In this document: positions 1 through 7,045 of the stretch, one piece after another
Numbering within the stretch: position 1 is the stretch's first letter
Layout: each line of letters opens with the position of its first letter
Assembly (NCBI GenBank): GCA_963850995.1
Contig: CAWKNQ010000013.1
Span: 248,001-312,000, forward strand
DNA from: Gaiellasilicea sp963850995
GTDB taxonomy: Bacteria; Actinomycetota; Thermoleophilia; Gaiellales; Gaiellaceae
Length of the DNA: 64,000 bases
Direction of reading: 5' to 3'
The notes under the pieces: model-generated
Databases searched by the model: none
Seen by the model: the letters and a program-made list of their open reading frames with translations, nothing else
Told to the model about the DNA's origin: nothing
Program-made: the position numbers and the translations under genes

Positions 1-135
1 TCGCTCGCGCTGGGGGCGATTCTGGTGCCGTGGCTGTACGCCCCGGCAGCCGGGCCGAAGCGCCTCGCCTGGTTCGCCGGCACCTCGCTCCTCGCCGCCG
101 CGCTCGCCGTGCGAGCATTCATGACCGGATCGTGA
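1..135 (+). CDS. C-terminal end of a membrane protein (5' truncated)
   Basis: The reading frame is open from base 1 to a TGA at 133-135, giving the last 44 residues of a protein whose start lies outside the window. The tail holds two hydrophobic stretches (around residues 2-14 and 26-38 of the visible part) separated by a short basic loop, so it is most likely the last membrane segments of an integral membrane protein. Its stop overlaps the GTG start of the next gene (GTGA), which suggests that the two are translationally coupled. The family cannot be named from this fragment. Confidence 0.55.
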   Translation, partial: SLALGAILVPWLYAPAAGPKRLAWFAGTSLLAAALAVRAFMTGS

Positions 136-506
136 AGCGCTTCTTCACCCAGATGAACGCCACCGTGCGCGGCTTCCTGATCATCGCGTTGATCGCGGCC
201 GTGGTCGTGGTGCTCTCATTGCAGTCGGTGCTCGCGACCGTCGGCGGCCTCCTCCAGATCGCCTTCTTCCTCGCGATCGCGTTCTTCCTCTTCCTGCTCT
301 GGCGCGAGAAGCGCGGCGACATCGAGACCTGGTCCGACCGGGGCCGCTATGTCTTCTACGCCGCCGTCATCCTCGCGGTGGTCGACATCGGAGCGTTCAT
401 CGGTCTCGGCGCCTCCGGTCTCGACGCGCTCGCGTTCTTCCTCGTGCTCGGCGCCTGCGCCTACGCGGCGTTCCGCGTCTGGCGCAACGAGCATCGCTAC
501 GTCTGA
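132..506 (+). CDS. small four-helix membrane protein of unknown function
   Basis: The product has 124 residues. GTG at 132 was chosen because it overlaps the upstream stop by four bases; ATG at 153 is an alternative. After a short basic N terminus the sequence shows four hydrophobic segments, at about residues 14-31, 38-56, 70-90 and 96-113, with charged loops between them. No catalytic motif is visible and I do not recognise the family. The 3' end overlaps by ten bases the end of the convergent thioredoxin-like gene on the other strand. Confidence 0.6.
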   Translation: MKRFFTQMNATVRGFLIIALIAAVVVVLSLQSVLATVGGLLQIAFFLAIAFFLFLLWREKRGDIETWSDRGRYVFYAAVILAVVDIGAFIGLGASGLDALAFFLVLGACAYAAFRVWRNEHRYV

Positions 507-1063
507 GCGCGGATCGCGTCCAGCAGCTCCTCGCCCTCGAACAGAACCGGCCCACCGGATGCGGCGAGCGGGGCCGGCTGGTCGGCCCAGGCCGCATCGG
601 GGCCGAAGACGTAGTAGACGTCGTAGACGAAGCCAGAGAAGCCGAGGCCGCCGAGGTCGGTCTCCGCGAAGTACTTGCCGGTGATGCCCTCCTCGTCCCA
701 GTACTGGGTCACGCGCGGGTCGGTGAGGGTCGACTCGTCGATCGTGTCGCGCGCGTCGGTGGAGCGCTGGTTGAGCCAGACGGCGTAGATCTTCAGGTCC
801 TTCGGCGTCTCGCCGTCCAGGATGTTCTCCCGCACCCAACGGGCGCCGGCGAGGCACGTGCCTCAGGTCGGGGAGAGGAGGACGATCACGCGGGGCTTCC
901 CCGCGTCCGCCTCGAAGTCGGCCCGCAGGTCGAGGACGTTCGTGAGCTCCTTCACGCTGCCGCTCGGCGCCGCGGCAGTGCCGGTCGTTACGGCCGCCTC
1001 CTCGTCGCCGCCGCAGCCGGCGAGCGCCACCGCCGCGAGGAGCAAGAGCGCGAGGCGGCGCAC
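497..1063 (-). CDS. lipoprotein thioredoxin-fold protein with in-frame TGA (candidate selenocysteine, UGTC motif)
   Basis: Read through the single TGA at 863-865, this is one frame of 188 codons. GTG at 1063 begins a lipoprotein signal (VRRLALLLLAAVALAGC, lipobox Cys about residue 17). A short linker precedes a thioredoxin-like core, with strand VIVLLSPT followed by U-G-T-C, where U is the TGA and the second Cys is a normal TGC. A TGA exactly at the first position of a CxxC redox site, with full coding quality on both sides in the same frame, is the usual signature of selenocysteine. A hairpin with a G-first apical loop lies just 3' of it. The protein would act as a membrane-anchored extracytoplasmic oxidoreductase. 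The alternatives are a nonsense mutation or a base error; the frame errors elsewhere in the window are indels, not substitutions. Standard annotation would split the gene in two. Confidence 0.72.
827..853 (-). promoter_or_regulatory. candidate bacterial SECIS hairpin
   Basis: On the minus strand, directly 3' of the TGA at 865-863, bases 846-841 (GGCGCC-like arm ending CCC) pair with 837-832 (GGGUGC). This leaves a three-base loop GUU with G in first position, about 23 bases after the TGA. A lower stem (853-851 with 829-827, plus bulged pairs) extends it. Bacterial SECIS elements need such a hairpin inside the coding region, with G early in the apical loop and roughly 16-37 bases from the UGA. 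The fold was drawn by eye; its energy has not been computed. Confidence 0.45.
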
Positions 1064-1066
1064 GCC

Positions 1067-1233
1067 TAGATGGTTGATCGGTAGTTGGCGTGCTCGCGGG
1101 GGCGATCCAGACCAAGCTGGGAGCCGCACTCGGCCGCAGCCAAGGCTGGTTGCCTTGGCAAGGTCGAGGGTGGCTCCCGGCGCCGTGTCTGGGTCGTCAT
1201 CCGCGCGTGCGGTAATTGCCGATCAACCATCTA
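1067..1233. repeat. 167-nt imperfect palindromic element between hemQ and the selenoprotein gene
   Basis: The outer arms TAGATGGTTGATCGG (1067-1081) and CCGATCAACCATCTA (1219-1233) are perfect 15-bp inverted repeats. Inside them are nested pairs 1104-1112/1187-1195, 1119-1125/1172-1178 and a perfect central hairpin GCCAAGGC/GCCTTGGC (1139-1146/1152-1159, five-base loop). The whole intergenic space therefore folds into one long hairpin. The ends start and finish with TA, as in small terminal-inverted-repeat elements that duplicate TA, and the right arm contains the hemQ stop codon. It could be a MITE-like insertion or a structured mRNA processing/attenuation element. No second copy was noticed in the window. 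Confidence 0.6.
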
Positions 1234-1932
1234 CGCGCGCACCCGCGCGGTCGCGCCGTCGAGCGCGTCCAGCGCGGCGCGGATCGACATCCCCTCGCCG
1301 ACGAAGATCGGCGTGTCCCGCTCGGTGTACGCCGACGCTTCGCTCTCGCGCAGCGTCAGCATCAGGTGCATGAAGTCGGCCGGCTCGTCGCACTCGAACG
1401 CGGTCATGAACTCCTGGTCGTCGATCCCGAACGAGTACGTCGTGTGGTTGTGGATCGTCTCGAACTCGCGCCCGACGCGGATGTGCTCGTCCATCGCGCG
1501 CTGGCGCTCCTCCAGCGGCAGCGCGTACCACGGGCGCGTCTTCACGAACGGGTAGACGACGAGGTACGGCGAGCCTTTCGGGACGACCTTGCGCGGACGG
1601 CGGGCCTGCGTGTACGGCGAGGCCTTCGTCGTGGCGAGGTACGAGTAGGGCGTCTCGAGCCAGCCGGCGAGCGCGGTCCCGTTCAGCTCGGCGCCGAGCT
1701 CGCCCAGATCGGCGTAGCGCTCGGTGATCTTCCAGAGGAAGAAGTCGCAATCCGGCCGGACACCGGCCGTCGAGTAGCTGCGCAGGTGCTCGAAGCGGTC
1801 GCTCCAGCCCTCGATCACGTCGGCGAAGGCGTCCTTCATCGCCGCCCGCTCCTCGACCGGGAGCCTGCGCCAGGCCGGGTCGACGCGGTGGAACGAGTAG
1901 GCGACGTACTGGCCCTGAGGCTCGCTGCTCAC
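1231..1932 (-). CDS. hemQ: coproheme decarboxylase HemQ (chlorite dismutase family)
   Basis: The protein has 233 residues, the usual size for actinobacterial HemQ. This enzyme decarboxylates coproheme III to heme b with peroxide in the coproporphyrin-dependent pathway of Gram-positive bacteria. The N-terminal half (YVAYSFHRVDPAWRRLP) and the C-terminal heme-binding half with HNHTTYSFGIDDQEFM are recognisable; the histidines just before TYSFG are the expected region of the proximal heme ligand. GTG at 1932 was preferred over the upstream in-frame start at 1992, because family alignments begin shortly before YVAYSF. No other heme biosynthesis gene lies nearby. The stop codon is inside the palindromic element that separates it from the downstream gene. 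Confidence 0.9.
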   Translation of the reverse strand: MSSEPQGQYVAYSFHRVDPAWRRLPVEERAAMKDAFADVIEGWSDRFEHLRSYSTAGVRPDCDFFLWKITERYADLGELGAELNGTALAGWLETPYSYLATTKASPYTQARRPRKVVPKGSPYLVVYPFVKTRPWYALPLEERQRAMDEHIRVGREFETIHNHTTYSFGIDDQEFMTAFECDEPADFMHLMLTLRESEASAYTERDTPIFVGEGMSIRAALDALDGATARVRA

Positions 1933-1951
1933 GCCGCCTATGGTACGCGCG

Positions 1952-2422
1952 TCACACGCCCAGAGCCTGGCGCAGGCGGACGACGGCGGCACCCGCGCCG
2001 GACAGCGTGTCTCGCGGCCGCCGCCCCGCCTCGGACGGGTCGAGCCGTCGCACGCCGGCCTCCTGACTCAGATCCTGTTCGTCCCAGAGGACGGCGTGAA
2101 GCTCGTCCGGACGTCCGGGCGTCTCGACCCGGCGCTCGAACTCCACCAGCGGCCAGGCGGTGGGGTCCCAGCCTTCCTCCTGGCCGAGCACGGGCCACGC
2201 TCCGTCACGGAGGTCGAGGTGCGAGACGAGCATCTGGGTCAGCGAATCCGATGCGGTCAGCCCGGCTGCGTCCGCGAGCGTCGGCAGGCGGTCGAGCGCC
2301 GGGCCGAAGACGTAGACGAAGACGATGCCCTGGTGGTGCCGGGCGATCCTGCAGAGCGCGTGCTTCGTGTCGCCGAGGGGGACTGCGAACCAGTCCCCCT
2401 CGCGGTACGGGAGTGCGGCCAT
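1952..2422 (-). CDS. Imm26-like putative immunity protein
   Basis: The protein has 156 residues and no signal peptide. Its opening, YREGDWFAVPLGDTKHALCR, matches the start of Imm26-type immunity proteins (GD-x-F-A-x-P-L followed by a conserved glycine/arginine strand). The start ATG overlaps the stop of the large secreted protein upstream (TGATG), so the two are almost certainly co-translated. Inferred role: a cytoplasmic antidote that protects the producer and its kin from the C-terminal nuclease domain of that partner. Downstream it is followed, after 20 bp, by hemQ on the same strand. The family assignment is by eye from a short motif and position; a hypothetical protein of another fold cannot be excluded. 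Confidence 0.55.
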   Translation of the reverse strand: MAALPYREGDWFAVPLGDTKHALCRIARHHQGIVFVYVFGPALDRLPTLADAAGLTASDSLTQMLVSHLDLRDGAWPVLGQEEGWDPTAWPLVEFERRVETPGRPDELHAVLWDEQDLSQEAGVRRLDPSEAGRRPRDTLSGAGAAVVRLRQALGV

Positions 2423-5295
2423 CAGAGGCAGAGGTCGAGGAACGTCTGCGCCAGCTCGAGGCGCCAGTCGTAGTCCGCACGACCCGAAGCCATCGGCCGC
2501 TGCCCGTTGAGGCTGCCCTTCGCTTGTGCCTCGCCGATCGGGACATCGCCCCAGTTGTCGTTGTAGTCGCGCTGCTCGAGCCCTCGCCGCGCCTGGTAGT
2601 TGTCGGTGCGGTGCCGGATCTCGAAGTCGAGGTTACGGTAGCGGGGGTCGTTGGCGTGCTGCACCCGCCGCGCCGCCAAGTCGCCCGACTGGCCGACGTA
2701 GCGCGTGCGTCCGGTGGCCGGGTCGACCAGGCGGTACGTGCCGCCCTTTCCGTTCGGGCCGCCGCAGAGATCCTTCGGCCGGTAGCCGCCCGGGATGTTC
2801 ATCAGGGTCTCCGCGATCGCCTCGTCGAGGCTCTCGCCGGGCTCCGCACCGTCGGGGGCGTCGTCGAAGATCGCCTCGCAGTCGGACGCGTCCGCATGGG
2901 TGCGCGCGCACTCGACGACGGCCTGGTTCGCCACGAATGAGTCGCGGAACGACCCGTCCTCGGCGAAGATCGCCTGTGCGGCGACGGCCTCGCGAACGAT
3001 GTCGCGGACGCGGTCGTCGACGGACGAGCAGTCGCTGAAGGGCAGCCAGCACCACGACCCCCCCGGCCGCCGCTCTGCTTCGGCCCGGATCGCCGTGCAG
3101 TTGACGACGCAGTCGTAGTCCGGCGGCGCGTAGCCGACCGGGTTGCGGTTCCACTCGACGAACTCAGCCTGTCCGGCGATCACCTGCCAGTTCCCGCCGA
3201 TGACCGGGGGCGGCTCGTAGGGCTGGAAGAGCGTGAAGCGCGGCAGGTCCGGGATCCCCAGCTCGTTGGCCTCCGGGAAGAGCGGATCCGTGCCGAGCTC
3301 CAGCTCGAGGCGGTCGTTCGCTCCGTCCAGATCAGTGTCCCAGCGGTCGCCGCGCGTCCTGTACGTGCGACCGTCCGCGCCCTCGATCCCGTGCGCCTCG
3401 TCGAAGTCCGGCAAGAGGTCGCCGTCCGTCTCCGGGTCGTTCGGATCCGAGTGCATGATGAAGTACTTCGTGATCCCCGCCTCGATCAGGAACGCGTACT
3501 CGTCCCGGGTCGCGTCGAACTCACGCAGGTCGAGCGGATCGCCCAGGCCGAGGCCACGCATCTCCTCGCCGTCGGTGAGGCCGTCGTCGTCGGTGTCGCG
3601 GTCCCCTGGGTCAGAGGTGACGACCCGATCGCCGATGAACGGCTCGTTCTGGGTCGGGTCGAGGTGCTCGTCGAACATGCCCCAGGTGGAGAGCATCCCG
3701 TTCTCCTCCTCGCAGTCCGTGAGCCCGTCGCCGTCGGTATCGGTGCCGTCGTCACGGATCACGGCGCCGATCTCCTCGAAGGCGGCGATCAGGTCGTCCG
3801 CGCTCGGGGCGGAGAAATAGCGGCCGCCGGTACCGGTGGCGATCCGCCGGAGCAGCTCCTCGTCGATGCCCGAGCCGAGCCCGACCGTGTAGACGACGAT
3901 CCCCTCCTCGGCGGCACGGGCGGTGATCGCGTCGTCGTAGGCGCCGATCCCGTCCGTCATCAGCACCATCACCCGCGGCCGGCCGGCCGGCGCGTCCACG
4001 GTGAGCACGTCGATGCCCAGCGAGGCGCCCGCGCCGATGTTCGTGCCACCCGAGGCGACGACCGTGTCGATCGCCGCTTTGACGGCGTCCACCTGGAAGG
4101 AGGTCAGGAGCGGCGTCAGCGCGATGCGCGTGCGCGCGGCCGTGCTGAAGGAGACGACGCCGACGCGGTCGAGATCGCTGATCTCGGCGAGCCGGTCGAC
4201 CACCTGCTTCGCGGCCGTCTTGCGCAGGCCGGCCGGGTCGTTCGAGGCCATGCTGCCCGACTCGTCGAGCACGAAGACGAAGTCGATCGCCAGCGCACCC
4301 GGCGCGTCGGGATCGTCGACCGGGATGCAGCGCGCAGGCTTGCTCGCCCAGTACCGCGCCCAGCCCTGCTCGTCGAGCTTCAGCACGGCATAGACCGAGA
4401 AGTGCTGCACGGTGACGGTGACCGTGTTCGCGGCTGTATCGACGACCTGATCCTCACCCCCCGAGAGCCAGAGCCCGGTCGTCTCGTCGAGCGTGTAGAT
4501 GCGGAGCTCCGACTCGGGGAACCCGTCCAGCAGGCTCTCGTCGTACGGGATCGTGATGCGGGCGCTCGTGAACGCCGGCGCGTCCTTCGGGACCGAGAAG
4601 TCGTAGGCAGGGGAGGCGAGCGCGTCACGCACGGTTCGCATCGCGACCGGGTCGACGCCGACGTGCACGTCCCAGGGCCGGATGCCGCCGTTGGACTCGA
4701 TCTCGACCTTGACGCCGTCGCGGGCGCTCGCCCGCACGATCCCCGGCTTGGCCTCACCGAGCGCCGCGACCGGGTTGAAAGGCGCAACGACGTTCTCGCA
4801 GCCCGTGTGCTCCTCGCCGAGCTCGCACCGGTCGGGCCCGTTGCCGCCGGCGAGGGTGTCCTGTCCGCTGCCGCCGTCGAGGTCGTCGCCGCCGTTGCCG
4901 CCGGAGAGGGCGTCCGCGCCCTGGCCGCCACTGAGCCGGTCGGATGCGTCCCCACCGTCGAGCACGTCGTCGTCCTCGTCGCCGAGCAGGGTGTCGATGC
5001 CGTTCTCGCCCAGCAACGTGTCGGCGTCAGCGCCGCCCGAGAGGATGTCCGTGCCGTTGCCGCCGCAGATCACGTCGTCGCCGCCGCCGCCGTCGACGAG
5101 ATCGTCGCCCGCTCCGGCGTCGACGACGTCGTTTCCGGGTGTCCCGGCGAGGACATCGGGCCCCGCGGTGCCCGCGATCGTGACGGCGACGCCGTTGCAC
5201 ACGGCCTGCGTGTCCGCCGCACGCGACGAGGTCGCGCACGCGAGCAGGGCGGCGAGCGCCGCAAGAACGACGACGAGCTGGCGAGTGCGTCTCAA
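2422..5295 (-). CDS. secreted multidomain protein with C-terminal GIY-YIG nuclease (candidate polymorphic toxin)
   Basis: The protein has 957 residues. Visible domains in order: signal peptide (1-26); about a dozen RTX-type GGxGxD calcium-binding nonapeptides (40-156); a ZU5/GAIN-like beta domain (about 190-305) ending in QHFSVYAVL; a von Willebrand A domain (about 336-512) with an intact MIDAS (DESGSM 344-349, GGTNI, MTDGI); a region of thrombospondin type-3-like DTDGDGL repeats (518-672); a Cys-containing linker; and a C-terminal GIY-YIG/URI nuclease (about 845-957). The nuclease shows GTY (852-854), YVGQ (866-869), R876/R877, H880 and a candidate metal-binding Glu at 907 (RRGLEQ). Exported repeats, an adhesion domain and a terminal nuclease, plus a coupled small downstream gene, fit the polymorphic-toxin layout. 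Not tested: secretion route and activity. The alternative is an extracellular DNA-processing enzyme. Confidence 0.75.
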   Translation of the reverse strand: MRRTRQLVVVLAALAALLACATSSRAADTQAVCNGVAVTIAGTAGPDVLAGTPGNDVVDAGAGDDLVDGGGGDDVICGGNGTDILSGGADADTLLGENGIDTLLGDEDDDVLDGGDASDRLSGGQGADALSGGNGGDDLDGGSGQDTLAGGNGPDRCELGEEHTGCENVVAPFNPVAALGEAKPGIVRASARDGVKVEIESNGGIRPWDVHVGVDPVAMRTVRDALASPAYDFSVPKDAPAFTSARITIPYDESLLDGFPESELRIYTLDETTGLWLSGGEDQVVDTAANTVTVTVQHFSVYAVLKLDEQGWARYWASKPARCIPVDDPDAPGALAIDFVFVLDESGSMASNDPAGLRKTAAKQVVDRLAEISDLDRVGVVSFSTAARTRIALTPLLTSFQVDAVKAAIDTVVASGGTNIGAGASLGIDVLTVDAPAGRPRVMVLMTDGIGAYDDAITARAAEEGIVVYTVGLGSGIDEELLRRIATGTGGRYFSAPSADDLIAAFEEIGAVIRDDGTDTDGDGLTDCEEENGMLSTWGMFDEHLDPTQNEPFIGDRVVTSDPGDRDTDDDGLTDGEEMRGLGLGDPLDLREFDATRDEYAFLIEAGITKYFIMHSDPNDPETDGDLLPDFDEAHGIEGADGRTYRTRGDRWDTDLDGANDRLELELGTDPLFPEANELGIPDLPRFTLFQPYEPPPVIGGNWQVIAGQAEFVEWNRNPVGYAPPDYDCVVNCTAIRAEAERRPGGSWCWLPFSDCSSVDDRVRDIVREAVAAQAIFAEDGSFRDSFVANQAVVECARTHADASDCEAIFDDAPDGAEPGESLDEAIAETLMNIPGGYRPKDLCGGPNGKGGTYRLVDPATGRTRYVGQSGDLAARRVQHANDPRYRNLDFEIRHRTDNYQARRGLEQRDYNDNWGDVPIGEAQAKGSLNGQRPMASGRADYDWRLELAQTFLDLCL

Positions 5296-5412
5296 GGTGG
5301 GGACCCCTTCCTCGTTTGCGGGCGCGTGGCCCGCGCTACCGGCGACTGGCAGAACTTAGTGGGGGGGAACGTGCCCTTCAACTATCCGATCGGCCGGACT
5401 ATCGTTGCGGCC

Positions 5413-5841
5413 GTGCGTGGGCTCGTGCTCGTTCTCGGCCTGCTCGCGCTGGCCGGCTGCGGCGGCGGCGCGGGGGACGAGACTCCGTCGGATTTCGCCG
5501 TCCGCGTGCTCGGCCTGCTCGAGGCGGGCGAGGCGGGCCAGGCCTGGGAGGAGCTCCACCCGGCGCATCGCGAGGCGATCCCGCGCGCGCTCTACGTGCG
5601 CTGCGAGGGCACGGACGGCCTCGGCGGCGGGGTCGAGCGGATCGACGTCGCAGCCGTGCGCGATGAGCCGGCGGTGGTGCCGGGTGTCGGCGAGCAGCCG
5701 AGCACCGAGGTCGCGCTCCGCTTCGAGCTCGGCGGCGAGCCGGTCGAGCTCGACATGCACGTCTTCGAGGTCGACGGCGAGTGGGCGTGGGTGGTCGGCG
5801 GGCCGGACCATGCTGCGTATTCCGCCGGCCGCTGCCCGTAG
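5413..5841 (+). CDS. small lipoprotein, unknown function
   Basis: GTG at 5413 starts a classic lipoprotein signal (VRGLVLVLGLLALAGC) followed by a glycine-rich tether and a compact alpha/beta domain of about 115 residues, giving 142 residues in all. The mature part resembles SnoaL/NTF2-like outer domains in pattern (helix with LLEAGEAGQAWEELHP, then three amphipathic strands ending WAWVVGG), but this is only a fold impression. It is divergent from the toxin-like gene and convergent with the downstream glycosidase-like gene, so it is probably transcribed alone from the 5296-5412 gap. Confidence 0.65.
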   Translation: MRGLVLVLGLLALAGCGGGAGDETPSDFAVRVLGLLEAGEAGQAWEELHPAHREAIPRALYVRCEGTDGLGGGVERIDVAAVRDEPAVVPGVGEQPSTEVALRFELGGEPVELDMHVFEVDGEWAWVVGGPDHAAYSAGRCP

Positions 5842-5851
5842 TCGCGAAGGT

Positions 5852-7045
5852 CTAGCAGCCCGCGTTCGCGATCGCGGCCCGCACGGGCTCGAGGCTCGCC
5901 TTTGGCGTCCCGTCCACGTAGTGGACGCCGGACTGGAATCCGGCCAGCGAGGGCTCGTCCTGGGAGTGGAAGAGGAGCAGCCCGGCGACGCCCTCCTGGC
6001 ACGCCGCGAGCTCGATCGCGCGCCGGTAGTAGTCGGCCTGCGTCGCCTCGTCGACCGTGCTCGCCGGCTCCGAGCCTTCGTACAGCGCGGCCTTGCCGGC
6101 CGGGACCGGCGTCTCGACGCCCAGCTCGCTGTAGAGGACGGGGAGCTCGCGGCCGAAGGCTTCCTCGAGCAGGGGCGCGAGCTTCTCCTCGTAGTCGGCG
6201 AGGCCGATCGAGGTCGACGCGGGGTCGGTCGGCCGGTCGGGCGGGATGCTCGAGCTGGCCGGATACGGGTGGTAGGCGAAGCCGTCGAGCGGCGGCTCCG
6301 CGCGGCCGCTCGCGCGGTAGGCGTCGCCGAGGTCGCGGATGAACGCCGTCGGCGAGTGCGTGTCGCGGCCGGTGCCGGGCCGGTCGATCCCGCGCGGGGC
6401 GAGCGCGCCGCCCCAGATCGTGACGTCGTCCGCCGCGGCCTTGGCCGCGTCGTAGACCTCGGCGAGCAGGGCGAAGTAGGCCGGCGCCGCCACGTCGTTT
6501 CCCTCCTCGTCGAACTGCGGCAGCCAGAAGCGGTTCAGGTTCGGCTCGTTGCCGACGATCACGTCACGGAGCCGTGGCACCTCGCGCACGATCGTCGCGA
6601 CGTAGGCGGCGAACTGCGCGCGGGCCTCGGCCGTCAGCGGGGTCGTCGCCGAGCCGGGCTGGTAGACGCCGACGAAGACCCTGACCCCGCCCGCCCGCTC
6701 GGCGACGTCGCGGAGGACGGCGAGCTCCTCCGGCGGCGGCGCCGAAAGGCCCGGCTGCCAGCGGCTCGTGATCGCGACTGCGCCGAAGCCGGCGTCGCGC
6801 AGCCGGTCGAGCGGCGGGCCGGGCTGGCGGACGGCGTCGTCGACCGCGCCGACGAGGAAAGCAGGGGGCGCGGGCGTGGGGGCCGGCGGCTGTGTCTCCG
6901 GGTCGGACGTCGGTGGTGGCTGCGGCTGTGGCTGGGTGCTCGTGCCGGGCGGCGGAGGCGGCGGCGCGGCTTCGTCACCGCCGCAGGCGGCGAGCGTCAG
7001 CGCGGCTAGCGCGAGGGCGAGGGCGCGGACGAGCGCACGGCGAAG
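5852..7045 (-). CDS. secreted glycoside-hydrolase-like lipoprotein (paralogue 1)
   Basis: The stop is at 5852. A lipoprotein signal (ALALALAALTLAAC) is followed by a long Pro/Gln/Thr linker and a TIM-barrel-like domain with VIVGNEPNLNRFWLPQF, GFAYHPYP and a late LYSELGVETP. These are typical of clan GH-A-like enzymes, where the Glu in GNEPN and the Glu in SELG could be acid/base and nucleophile. The substrate is unknown; a surface polysaccharide is plausible. The start is unresolved. No ATG, GTG or TTG exists in frame between GTG 7249 (deep inside the upstream gene) and the lipobox, so the 5' end given is the beginning of the basic n-region, not a start codon. A one-base error near the start would explain this. 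Confidence 0.7.
   Translation of the reverse strand, partial: LRRALVRALALALAALTLAACGGDEAAPPPPPPGTSTQPQPQPPPTSDPETQPPAPTPAPPAFLVGAVDDAVRQPGPPLDRLRDAGFGAVAITSRWQPGLSAPPPEELAVLRDVAERAGGVRVFVGVYQPGSATTPLTAEARAQFAAYVATIVREVPRLRDVIVGNEPNLNRFWLPQFDEEGNDVAAPAYFALLAEVYDAAKAAADDVTIWGGALAPRGIDRPGTGRDTHSPTAFIRDLGDAYRASGRAEPPLDGFAYHPYPASSSIPPDRPTDPASTSIGLADYEEKLAPLLEEAFGRELPVLYSELGVETPVPAGKAALYEGSEPASTVDEATQADYYRRAIELAACQEGVAGLLLFHSQDEPSLAGFQSGVHYVDGTPKASLEPVRAAIANAGC

Noticed and set aside
3391..5400. Long plus-strand frame opposite the toxin-like gene
   Set aside because: Low-complexity antisense of the RTX and TSP3 repeats; only the end from 5413 is a real lipoprotein gene.
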